Of a DNA stretch of 54,559 nucleotides, positions 1-8,030 are shown piece after piece (positions within the stretch are counted from its first letter, which is position 1; every line of letters starts with the position of its first letter). A model generated the notes under the pieces. The model was not told where the DNA came from and ran no database searches. It was given only the letters and a program-made list of their open reading frames with translations. The translations under genes were made by a program, and so were the position numbers. Origin of the DNA: Bradyrhizobium sp. YR681 (GTDB lineage: Bacteria; Pseudomonadota; Alphaproteobacteria; Rhizobiales; Xanthobacteraceae); contig NZ_AKIY01000200.1 of NCBI RefSeq assembly GCF_000282615.1, forward strand, positions 1-54,559. Direction: 5' to 3'.

Positions 1-490
1 CGGGTACGGTACCTGCCGCTGTCATCATCATCGGGAAGGCACGTCCAAAAGCCTCGGCGCCTTCGATCACGGCGCGGTAGCCGGCGAGGTTGGCCTGCGA
101 GGACAGCACGTCCATCACCTGCGCGCGGGTGATGCGCGGCATCAATTCCATCGCGAAGGCGGAGACGCCGGCATCGGCGATCGTCTTCAGCGCGGCTTCG
201 TTGCCATAGGGATCCATGATCGCGATGACGAGCGCGCCGCGCTTGTACTGTGCAAGCTCGGAGGCCTCGGGACGCTTCACCTTGATGATGATGTCGGCAT
301 CCTTCAGCGCATCGGCGCTGACGGTGGCACCCACGGCGGTGAATTCGGAATCCGGCAGGCCCGACTTGATGCCGGCGCCCGGCTCGATGGCGATCTCGGC
401 GCCGAGCGCTTTGAACTTCTTCACCGTATCGGGCGAAGCGGCGACACGCGGCTCCGACGGATCGATTTCCTTGGCAACGGCGATCTTCAT
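1..490 (-). CDS. pntA: NAD(P) transhydrogenase subunit alpha, N-terminal part (cut by window edge)
   Basis: The translation from the ATG at 488-490 begins MKIAVAKEID and continues with the Rossmann-like AlaDH/PNT N-terminal domain typical of the alpha subunit of proton-translocating transhydrogenase, including a segment reading SSQANLAGYRAV. The family couples proton flow across the inner membrane to hydride transfer from NADH to NADP+. About 163 residues are present; the rest lies beyond base 1. In alphaproteobacteria this subunit is often split (PntAA, PntAB, PntB), which cannot be judged here. The oxidase subunit IV gene lies just upstream on the same strand, a pairing I recall from Bradyrhizobium genomes. 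The identification is by motif and overall likeness. Confidence 0.9.
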   Translation of the reverse strand, partial: MKIAVAKEIDPSEPRVAASPDTVKKFKALGAEIAIEPGAGIKSGLPDSEFTAVGATVSADALKDADIIIKVKRPEASELAQYKRGALVIAIMDPYGNEAALKTIADAGVSAFAMELMPRITRAQVMDVLSSQANLAGYRAVIEGAEAFGRAFPMMMTAAGTVP

Positions 491-628
491 AGGCCCTCCG
501 GCGACGCGGACAAAAACGCGCACGCGAACTTAGCGTTACTCCCGCAACGTTTGGATACCGGTTTTGGAACCGGCTTGTATGCAAATTTTATGGGCACCGA
601 CGACGCTGGCGGTGCGGCAGGCGATGGA

Positions 629-781
629 TCAGGTGAGGAAGATCGCCATCAGGATCACGATGAGCGCGACCGAAGCCGTGCCGTATTTCACCAGCTTGAT
701 GAAGCCCTCATAGGTCTGCTCGTGGGCAACATAGTCGTTGCCGTCGGCAGTGGTGTACGCCACTTCGCTATGGTCAGCCAT
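629..781 (-). CDS. aa3-type cytochrome c oxidase subunit IV (50 aa)
   Basis: This 50-residue ORF starts MADHSEVAYTT and ends in one hydrophobic helix (about residues 34-49, VKYGTASVALIVILMAIFLT). A short polar N-terminus with a conserved YxxHExTYxGF-like stretch followed by one transmembrane helix matches the small bacterial aa3 oxidase subunit IV, which packs against the catalytic core in the inner membrane. It is not needed for catalysis in the structures known. The gene sits about 140 bp upstream of pntA on the same strand. It is too short for most automatic gene cutoffs, but the fit to the family is good. Confidence 0.85.
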   Translation of the reverse strand: MADHSEVAYTTADGNDYVAHEQTYEGFIKLVKYGTASVALIVILMAIFLT

Positions 782-975
782 GGATTGTCCCCAGTCGAAA
801 GTCGAATTCTGGGGCTGGGATACCTTAATCCTTCGGGCAGGGCAACGGCAGGCAGGCGCGGTTTTCCCGCAAATCAGGTCATTTGCAATTCCGATTGGCG
901 GGAAAGCTCGGGCTCGGGGCGGAAGCCTTCAAACGATGTCCCGCTCTCTTTCGGTCGGCCCAACTCCGCGCCGCC

Positions 976-3969
976 CTACCCCATATCCAGCACTGCGACC
1001 GTCACCGTCGGCGGTGGCGGCTCCTCGACCGACAGCCCGAGCGCGCGGCGGACCGCCCGGATCGAGGCGACCTTGCTGTCGCAGAAGCCTCGCCCTGCAC
1101 AGCGCTCGCCCGGCACGTTGACGACGATCTGGTCGGCACCGGCATCCTCGGAGAGGAACCCATGCGTCATATGGAAGCCGAGCGCGCGGTAGACCTCGAA
1201 CTGCTCCTCCGAGAAGAACTGGTCGCCCGTGGTCTCGTGCGGAAAGGTGTCGTTCCGGCGCGCATAGTCGCGGATGTAGTCGTTCTCGTCGCCGCTCAGG
1301 GACGACTTGATATAGACGAGATACCCCGCCTCTCCCCCGCCATAGTCGATCCTGCCGACCGCGACATGGGGGCCGGCGGACGACCGCGGCGGCTCGTCCG
1401 ACGGCTTGCCGGCGTTGCAGGCCATCCATTCCCGCGTCGCGTCGCGGATCGGCGTCCACGGCAGGTCGATGATGATCCCGAGGTCGATACGCGCGTATCG
1501 CTGCAAGGTCACCAACGCGGAGAAATTCATCGGCGCGTCGGCCTCCGCGTCGACCGCGATGATCACCCTGCACCGACGGCGCAACAACTCATAGACGCCG
1601 AGATTCTCGATGTGCCCGCCATCGGTGAGATAGACCGCGTCGGCATTCTCGTAGAGACGCCCCGAGATCTCCGACCACAGGAACAGCGGCGTCGAGTGAT
1701 GCTGCGGCCTGTCCTTGGAGGACACATAACGCGGATTTTTGAGCCAATAGCCGAGACGCACGTTGAGCAGCGCCAGGGTCGGCGTCAGGGATTTGATCGA
1801 CCCTGAGCCCATGTTCGAGGACGCCGCGGCTCCCGAGATCGCCATGGCGGTCGCAAGGTCGAGGCCCGGCGCGACCTTCTCGAACGCGCAGGTGCGCGCA
1901 TATCCGGTCGCTTCGCTGCCCACGCGCAACGGCGAGAACATGAAGAAATCGGCATTCCGTCCGCGCCGATTGGCGAAGTCCGAGCCCTGGATGTTCAGCG
2001 CGGCGTTCACGATGTGATACGGCGAAGCGAGGCCCTTGGCGATCACCTGCGCGGGTCCGTCGGCTTCATAGACCGTCGGATGAAGCAAATAGCTCAGCTT
2101 TTCCTCGTCGAGCGGCAGGAAATCCCGTCCCTGGTCCAGGCTCGGCTCGTTTCGCGCGGGCTCGCCATCGGCGTAGTAGCACGGGTTGAACAGGAAGGCC
2201 TTGCTCAGCCGGTCGCGGTAGAGGCGATGCAGGGAATTTGCGTTCGGTCCCAGAATCCAGGACAGCGCGAACAGGATGATCGCAGCGATCAGATAGAGCG
2301 CCGCCATCCGCAGATTGACGTTGTTGCCGAAGCGGTACTTTGCCCACTCGAACTCGTCGGTGGAGGCACGCCAGGGCGCGATCGAAAACAGCCAGGATGG
2401 AATGTGCGAGATCGGACTCACGTCCTTCTTCGACGACAGCGGCCTTGTTTCGTTTTTCGCCCTGGTCCTGGTTTCCGTGCTGGCGTCGCTGCCCGTCTCG
2501 TTCCTGCCGCCGGTTTCCGCGGCCGGCGCTCGGGACGCCGGATCCAATCGCGAACTGTCCTTGGCGCGCGCGAGCCTCGCCGGCATGGGCCTCACGGCCG
2601 CCTCGCCCCACTCGTCCGCCATCTGATACTGGCGGCTCTTGTCCTCCACCACCTTGTCGTTGGCGATGCCCCAATAGCAGAGATAGAGATATCCGACCCA
2701 GATCAGCAGCGGCACGGCGAGGCCGGCGACGAGCACGGCGGCTTTCGCGACATGGGCAAGCAGGCGTGACGTCAGGTCCGATGCGCCCGCCCCCTTCAGC
2801 AGATCGGCGAATTGCTGCCTGAACAGCATCACGGCCGCGGCAACCGGCGCCGTGACGGCGGCGAGCGATTGAACCCACTTGATCGCGACGCCTGCAACGA
2901 TGCCGCCCGACTGGTTCGCATTGGCCTCGGCGATGTCGAACATCTGCGCGATCATGAAGGGCTGAAATTCGAAGAAGCAGATCACCGCCAGCAACACCAG
3001 ATAGGTCGCGCCGATCGTCGGCGGATAGCCGCGGAATTCTCCCCGCGTGATGGGCAGCACGGATCGCAATATCGCCCAGCCGAAGAACAGAATGAGCCCC
3101 AGCAGGACCGCAGCCAGCGTCAGTCCGAAATGGTCGACCGACAGCTTGCGTGCGATCGCGCAGATGAACCCCATCGCGAGCGCGAGTCCCGCGAAGTACA
3201 GAAAGAATTCGCGCCGCGCGACCGTGAAGACGAGGCGATAGAACCCTCCCACCGACAACATCAACAGCGCCGCCGCGACGCCCGCCAGAATGAACCCCGA
3301 CGCGGATCCGAGCCAGGCGAATGGTCCGAAAAGCCGATCATCCTCGACGCTCAACCCGAAGAAATTGGCCACGTAAAGCGACGACCGCGCCGCGTTGGAC
3401 AGCACCGTGATCGCGGCGACGCACAACACCGCCGGCAAGGTCAGGCCAAGATTGGCCACGAGGCCCCGCACGACGATCGCAATGCCGGTGATCAGGTCGC
3501 GCACGCCGGCCGGAACGAGGTAGTTCGAATAGTTGCGGATGTGACCGACCGCAGGCGTGTCGCTGATCTCCTTGGCCAGATTCGGCCCATCGGTGCTGCG
3601 GTTGCCGAAAACGAAGCGGCCTGCGCGTGTCATCGTCGCGGTCAGGGAACTGCCGATATATCCGCCGCCCGAGACCGTCGACAAATAGTCGATGCGCTTG
3701 ATGAGATCGTGATGATTAAGCGCCTGCAGCACGCCAAGACCGATGGCGGAAGATCGGATGCCGCCCCCCGAAAGGGCGAGGCCCACCGTTTCAATCGCCT
3801 TGTCGTCGCCGGGATATTGCACGGCATCGAATCCCTCGGCCCGGCGGCGCGTGTTGATTGCCGCAAGCTCGAGCCTGACGATGTTCCGGTGCTGCTCCCC
3901 CCAGGGCTTCTGCCTTTCGACATGCCGCACCGGATCAGGCTGCGGGACGTGCGCTCCCATCCTGGCCAT
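976..3969 (-). CDS. Large membrane-anchored patatin-like phospholipase
   Basis: I chose the ATG at 3967-3969 because a GGAGG sits five bases upstream; an ATG 33 bases further out lacks such a site. The product is about 997 aa. Patatin hallmarks are present: the oxyanion motif GGGIRSS (about residues 68-74), a nucleophile-like Ser in STVSGGGY (about Ser100, without the first Gly of the usual GxSxG), and the catalytic-Asp motif DGG (about Asp783, TDGGHIENLGVYELL). Between nucleophile and Asp lie nearly 700 residues that include roughly eight hydrophobic helices and a charged, low-complexity stretch. The family hydrolyses acyl esters of phospholipids or lipids. The insertion suggests a membrane-embedded enzyme whose two catalytic halves are joined by a membrane domain. 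Substrate is unknown. Confidence 0.8.
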   Translation of the reverse strand: MARMGAHVPQPDPVRHVERQKPWGEQHRNIVRLELAAINTRRRAEGFDAVQYPGDDKAIETVGLALSGGGIRSSAIGLGVLQALNHHDLIKRIDYLSTVSGGGYIGSSLTATMTRAGRFVFGNRSTDGPNLAKEISDTPAVGHIRNYSNYLVPAGVRDLITGIAIVVRGLVANLGLTLPAVLCVAAITVLSNAARSSLYVANFFGLSVEDDRLFGPFAWLGSASGFILAGVAAALLMLSVGGFYRLVFTVARREFFLYFAGLALAMGFICAIARKLSVDHFGLTLAAVLLGLILFFGWAILRSVLPITRGEFRGYPPTIGATYLVLLAVICFFEFQPFMIAQMFDIAEANANQSGGIVAGVAIKWVQSLAAVTAPVAAAVMLFRQQFADLLKGAGASDLTSRLLAHVAKAAVLVAGLAVPLLIWVGYLYLCYWGIANDKVVEDKSRQYQMADEWGEAAVRPMPARLARAKDSSRLDPASRAPAAETGGRNETGSDASTETRTRAKNETRPLSSKKDVSPISHIPSWLFSIAPWRASTDEFEWAKYRFGNNVNLRMAALYLIAAIILFALSWILGPNANSLHRLYRDRLSKAFLFNPCYYADGEPARNEPSLDQGRDFLPLDEEKLSYLLHPTVYEADGPAQVIAKGLASPYHIVNAALNIQGSDFANRRGRNADFFMFSPLRVGSEATGYARTCAFEKVAPGLDLATAMAISGAAASSNMGSGSIKSLTPTLALLNVRLGYWLKNPRYVSSKDRPQHHSTPLFLWSEISGRLYENADAVYLTDGGHIENLGVYELLRRRCRVIIAVDAEADAPMNFSALVTLQRYARIDLGIIIDLPWTPIRDATREWMACNAGKPSDEPPRSSAGPHVAVGRIDYGGGEAGYLVYIKSSLSGDENDYIRDYARRNDTFPHETTGDQFFSEEQFEVYRALGFHMTHGFLSEDAGADQIVVNVPGERCAGRGFCDSKVASIRAVRRALGLSVEEPPPPTVTVAVLDMG

Positions 3970-4137
3970 ATGGGCCTCCGAACGCGACACTCGGACGATC
4001 AAAAGTCAAAAATTGCGTTCTGAAAAACAGTGCCGCACAGGATTAGTCGAGCGGGAGGCGCGAACGTTCAATCCAAAATAGCAGGCTCCCGGGCGCCATC
4101 GCGAAGGTGGCTTGGCGGGAGCCCGGAACCCGCCGCC

Positions 4138-6060
4138 TCAGCCCATCGCCTCCAGCTCGTCGATCATGCCGGCGATGACCGACAGACCGCCGTCCCAGAA
4201 CTTCGGGTCCTTGGCATCGAGCCCGAACGGCCGCAGCAGCTCCGAATAATGCTTGGTGCCGCCGGCGGCGAGCATGTCGAGATAGCGCTCCGCAAAGCCC
4301 TCGGCCGCGTTCTCGTAGACGGCGTAGAGCGAGTTCACGAGGCAGTCGCCGAAGGCATAGGCATAGACGTAGAACGGCGAATGGATGAAGTGCGGGATGT
4401 ACATCCAGTAGTTCTCGTAGCCCGCCTTGATCTCGATCGCCGGCCCGAGAGACTCGCCCTGCACCGACAGCCAGATCTCGCCGAGCCGCGTCGCGGTGAG
4501 CTCGCCGTTCTTGCGCTCGGTGTGGACCGCGCGCTCGAACGAATAGAACGCGATCTGCCGCACCACGGTGTTGATCATGTCCTCGACCTTGCCGGCGAGC
4601 AGCGCCTGACGCTGCTTGGGGCTCTTGGTCTGCGCCAGCAGCCGGCGGAACGTCAGCATTTCGCCGAACACGCTCGCGGTTTCCGCCAGCGTCAGCGGCG
4701 TCGGCGCCATCAGCGCGCCGTTCTTGGCTGCCAGCACCTGGTGCACGCCATGGCCAAGCTCATGCGCGAGCGTCATCACGTCGCGCGGCTTGCCCTGGTA
4801 GTTCATCAGCACGTAGGGGTGCGCCGAGGGCGTGGTCGGATGCGAGAACGCGCCCGGCGCCTTGCCCGGACGCACCGGCGCGTCGATCCAGCGATCGGTG
4901 AAGAAGCGCTCGGCGATCTCGGCCATCCTGGGCGAGAAGCCGCGATAAGCCGTCAGCACCATGTTGCGCGCGTCGGGCCAGCCGATCACGTCGGTCGCCG
5001 CAAACGGCAGCGGCGCGTTGCGGTCCCAATAGGCCAGCCGCTTCTTGCCGAACCACTTCGCCTTCAGCGCATAATAGCGGTGCGACAGCTTTGGATAGGC
5101 CGCGCGCACGGAAGCGACCAGCGCATCCACCACTTCGCGCTCGACGCGGTTGTTCAGATGGCGGGAATCCGCGACGTCCTTGAAGCCGCGCCAGCGGTCG
5201 GAGATGTCCTTGTCCTTGGCCAGCGTGTTGGTGATCAGCGCAAAGGTGCGCTCATTGGCCTTGAACGTCCTGGCCAGGGCTTCCGCCGCCGCCTTGCGCT
5301 TGGCGCCGTCGCGGTCGGCCAGGAAATTGAGCGTCGGCTCGATCGCGAGCTCTTTTGCGCCGACCTTGAAGCGCAGTCCGGAAATGGTCTGGTCGAACAG
5401 CCGGTTGAAGGCGGAATAGCCGGTCTGCGACTTCTCCAGGAAGAGCTGCTCGAGCTTGTCGTCGAGCTGATACGGCTTCTCCTTGCGCAAATCCTCGAGC
5501 CAGGGACGATAGTAGGCGAGTTCGGCGGCCTCCATCGCGCGGTTCAAAATATCGTCATCGACGCGGTTCAACTCGAGCGCAAAGAACAAAAGGTGTGTCG
5601 AGGCCGCCGTCAGGCGCTCCGACACATCGCCGTAAAACTTTGAAATCTTGGGATCAACGCTGTCTCCGGCGTGAACGAGGCCGGCATAGGAGCCGAGACG
5701 GCCGGCGAGATCGTCAATTGCCTCATAGCGTCGCACGGCAGCCGCGAGCCATTTTCCGCCATCTTCGTTTGCTGTGCCTGTTGCGAGCTTGCCCTTGTAG
5801 TCGGTCTCGAACGCGACGCAATCAGCAGCCATCTTTTCGAGATCGCGCGCCACTTCCGGCGCATCGATCCCGGAATAGAGGTCGGCGAGGTTCCACTCCG
5901 GAAGCTTGCCGGTCTTGCTCGCAGATCTGGAGGACTTCGCCTTGGTGGCAGATTTCTTGGCGGCAGATTTCTTGACGGCGGACGTCTTGACGGCAGGCCT
6001 TTTGAGTGCGGGCTTTTTCTGTGCAGGCATTTTCGGTGCAGGCTTGGAGCGCGAATTCAT
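4138..6060 (-). CDS. pepF: M3-family oligoendopeptidase (PepF-like)
   Basis: The 640-aa product contains the thermolysin-like zinc site HELGH (about His433, Glu434, His437), with Glu460 in LAETASVFGE as the likely third ligand. This order and spacing identify the M3 (PepF/M3B) metallopeptidases, which cut short peptides in the cytoplasm. The catalytic domain and the helical M3 N-terminal domain are complete. Unusually, residues 1-50 are a Lys/Ala/Pro/Ser-rich tail built of PAxKK-like repeats, resembling histone-H1-like tails. The gene is divergent from the TacA-like regulator; a CtrA-type box lies in the 127-bp gap between them. Confidence 0.9.
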   Translation of the reverse strand: MNSRSKPAPKMPAQKKPALKRPAVKTSAVKKSAAKKSATKAKSSRSASKTGKLPEWNLADLYSGIDAPEVARDLEKMAADCVAFETDYKGKLATGTANEDGGKWLAAAVRRYEAIDDLAGRLGSYAGLVHAGDSVDPKISKFYGDVSERLTAASTHLLFFALELNRVDDDILNRAMEAAELAYYRPWLEDLRKEKPYQLDDKLEQLFLEKSQTGYSAFNRLFDQTISGLRFKVGAKELAIEPTLNFLADRDGAKRKAAAEALARTFKANERTFALITNTLAKDKDISDRWRGFKDVADSRHLNNRVEREVVDALVASVRAAYPKLSHRYYALKAKWFGKKRLAYWDRNAPLPFAATDVIGWPDARNMVLTAYRGFSPRMAEIAERFFTDRWIDAPVRPGKAPGAFSHPTTPSAHPYVLMNYQGKPRDVMTLAHELGHGVHQVLAAKNGALMAPTPLTLAETASVFGEMLTFRRLLAQTKSPKQRQALLAGKVEDMINTVVRQIAFYSFERAVHTERKNGELTATRLGEIWLSVQGESLGPAIEIKAGYENYWMYIPHFIHSPFYVYAYAFGDCLVNSLYAVYENAAEGFAERYLDMLAAGGTKHYSELLRPFGLDAKDPKFWDGGLSVIAGMIDELEAMG

Positions 6061-6113
6061 TGTGTGGGAAACCTGTGTTCAACAATCGCGACGGCGGGCA
6101 GGGGCATCAAGGT

Positions 6114-6128
6114 TTAAGAGTGCGTTAA
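6114..6128. promoter_or_regulatory. CtrA-type box TTAA-N7-TTAA
   Basis: The sequence reads TTAAGAGTGCGTTAA, an exact match to the alphaproteobacterial CtrA consensus. It lies in the gap between divergent pepF (53 bp from its start) and the response regulator (59 bp from its start), a normal position for control of either gene. The motif is seen; binding by CtrA is inferred. Confidence 0.6.
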
Positions 6129-6187
6129 TCGGCTTCGGCCAGAGTGCCCCGATTCGAGACAGATAGTAGTAGCGTGCGGGGAACACC

Positions 6188-7684
6188 ATGGCTGCCTGTA
6201 TTTTGATCGCCGACGACGACGCTGTAGCCCGCCGGCTGGTCGAGAACATGGTGCAGAAATGCGGCTATGACACGGTCGTCGTGGAGTCCGGCGACGCCGC
6301 GATCGCCGCCCTCACCGCCCCTGATGCACCTGTTATCGACGGCGTCATCCTCGATCTCGTGATGCCCGGCCTCGACGGCATGGGCGTGCTGGCGAAAATC
6401 CGCGACGCCGGCCTCAGCGTGCCTGTCATCGTGCAGACCGCCCATGGCGGCATCGACAACGTGATCTCGGCGATGCGCGCGGGCGCTGCCGATTTCGTGG
6501 TCAAGCCGGTCGGCGTCGAGCGGCTCCAGGTCTCGCTTCGCAACGCCCTCAATGCTTCTGCGCTGAAGGGCGAATTGCAGCGCATCCGTCACAGCCGCGA
6601 AGGCCGGCTGACCTTCTCCGACATCATCACGCGCGCCGAGGCCATGGCGGGCGTGATGCGCGCCGCGCAGAAGGCGGCGAACTCCTCCATCCCCGTGCTG
6701 ATCGAAGGCGAGTCCGGCGTCGGCAAGGAGATGTTCGCGCGCGCCATCCATGGCAGCGGCGAGCGCAAGGCCAAGCCGTTCGTCGCGGTCAATTGCGGCG
6801 CGATCCCCGACAATCTCGTCGAGTCCATCCTGTTCGGCCACGAGAAGGGTGCCTTCACCGGCGCCACCGAACGCCATACCGGCAAGTTCGTCGAGGCCCA
6901 TGGCGGCACGCTGTTCCTGGACGAGGTCAGCGAGCTGCCGCTGGCCGCGCAGGTCAAGCTGCTTCGTGCGCTCCAGGAAGGCGCGGTCGAGGCCGTCGGC
7001 GGCCGCAAGCCGGTGAAGGTCGACGTCCGCATCATCTCGGCAACCAACCGCAGGCTGCTCGAGCGGGTGAAGCAGGGCCATTTCCGCGAAGACCTGTTCT
7101 ATCGCCTGCACGTGCTGCCGCTGACGATTCCCTCGCTGCGCGCCCGGCGCGAGGACATCCCGCATCTGCTCCGACACTTCCTGGCGCGCTTTGCCGCCGA
7201 GGAGAACCGCTCCATCAGCGGCATCAGCGGCGAGGCGGTGGCCCAGCTCGCCCAGCTCGATTGGCCCGGCAACATCCGCCAGCTCGAAAACGCGATCTAC
7301 CGCGCCGTGGTGATGAGCGAGGGCGACCAGCTCGGCCTGGCTGATTTCCCCCTGCTCACCTCGCAGCCGCATGTCGCAACTGACATCCCGACCGCACCGC
7401 TGATGATCGAGCCGATCGCAGCGCCCTCGGTGGTATCGGGTAGCGAAATACCGATCGCGCCGCTTCCCCTGGCGGGGGCCCTCTCCATGCTGACCGCGAC
7501 CGGCGACGTCCGCCCGCTCGAGGAGATGGAGAACGAGATCATCCGCTTCGCCATCTCGCATTATCGCGGCCAGATGTCCGAGGTCGCCCGCCGCCTCAAA
7601 ATCGGCCGGTCCACCCTCTACCGAAAACTCGACGAAGCCGGGGTTCCCGGTCATGGCGGTAAAAGCGGCGAGGAGACGCACTGA
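6188..7684 (+). CDS. Sigma-54-dependent response regulator (NtrC type, TacA-like)
   Basis: The 498-aa protein has three parts. The receiver domain (about 1-120) carries the phosphoacceptor Asp56 in LDLVMPG, Thr84 and Lys106. The AAA+ domain has Walker A GESGVGKE (about 174-181), the sigma-54 contact loop GAFTGA (221-226) and a Walker B-like LFLDEVSELP. A Fis-type helix-turn-helix (EVARRLKIGRSTLYRKL) ends the protein. Such regulators activate RpoN-dependent promoters on phosphorylation. No histidine kinase is adjacent, so it is an orphan. The domain order plus an upstream CtrA box recall TacA of Caulobacter, which acts in a cell-cycle phosphorelay. The TacA link is inference; the family assignment is firm. 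Confidence 0.93.
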   Translation: MAACILIADDDAVARRLVENMVQKCGYDTVVVESGDAAIAALTAPDAPVIDGVILDLVMPGLDGMGVLAKIRDAGLSVPVIVQTAHGGIDNVISAMRAGAADFVVKPVGVERLQVSLRNALNASALKGELQRIRHSREGRLTFSDIITRAEAMAGVMRAAQKAANSSIPVLIEGESGVGKEMFARAIHGSGERKAKPFVAVNCGAIPDNLVESILFGHEKGAFTGATERHTGKFVEAHGGTLFLDEVSELPLAAQVKLLRALQEGAVEAVGGRKPVKVDVRIISATNRRLLERVKQGHFREDLFYRLHVLPLTIPSLRARREDIPHLLRHFLARFAAEENRSISGISGEAVAQLAQLDWPGNIRQLENAIYRAVVMSEGDQLGLADFPLLTSQPHVATDIPTAPLMIEPIAAPSVVSGSEIPIAPLPLAGALSMLTATGDVRPLEEMENEIIRFAISHYRGQMSEVARRLKIGRSTLYRKLDEAGVPGHGGKSGEETH

Positions 7685-7687
7685 GCC

Positions 7688-7743
7688 TCATGCGAACGGA
7701 GGTTCGTGCGACGCCGTGAGACGGCCGTAAGCCGTTCGCATGA
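7688..7743. repeat. Perfect 12-bp inverted repeat after the response regulator
   Basis: TCATGCGAACGG (7688-7699) is matched by CCGTTCGCATGA (7732-7743) around a 32-base spacer that is itself partly palindromic (ACGGCCGT). It starts four bases after the stop codon. It may act as a transcript-end hairpin, but no run of T follows, so a protein-binding site is also possible. The gene-free stretch 7685-8030 otherwise holds only the small palindrome near 7991. Confidence 0.45.
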
Positions 7744-7990
7744 CGACAGAATTCGACTGCGATTTGAACCGTGACTTGGAAGTGACAGACAGAGGGAAAA
7801 GCGCGTGGTGCAGGCGCACAATCCGTTGCCAAGCGGCTCCCTTGAAGTCAGTTTGTCGTGAGTTGTCCCGGGTAGCGCTGGCTGCAAAATCGGGGCCTGT
7901 ATATCGTCTGCGTATGAATCGTTGCGTGCAGGCGTGCAACTTTCGAGAGGCCGGCGCGGTTTAGCCGAAGCTCACTAGGCGATAACGAAC

Positions 7991-8008
7991 CTGTTCCATG
8001 AGGAACAG
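7991..8008. promoter_or_regulatory. Palindrome before the L,D-transpeptidase gene
   Basis: CTGTTCC and GGAACAG form a 7-bp inverted repeat around ATGA, extended imperfectly by flanking GAAC and TTC. It lies about 22 bp upstream of the chosen start and could be an operator or a leader hairpin near the ribosome-binding site. It does not match the GTTC-N7-GTTC LexA form. Confidence 0.3.
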
Positions 8009-8030
8009 TTCACCCAAGGGGTGCGACACA

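Noticed and set aside
2812..4023. Long open frame opposite the patatin gene
   Set aside because: Rich in Arg/Asp/Glu with no family pattern, and wholly antisense to a well-supported gene; a shadow of high-GC codon use.
7981..8010. LexA/SOS box before the transpeptidase gene
   Set aside because: GTTC and GAAC words are inverted with the wrong spacing for the alphaproteobacterial direct-repeat form.
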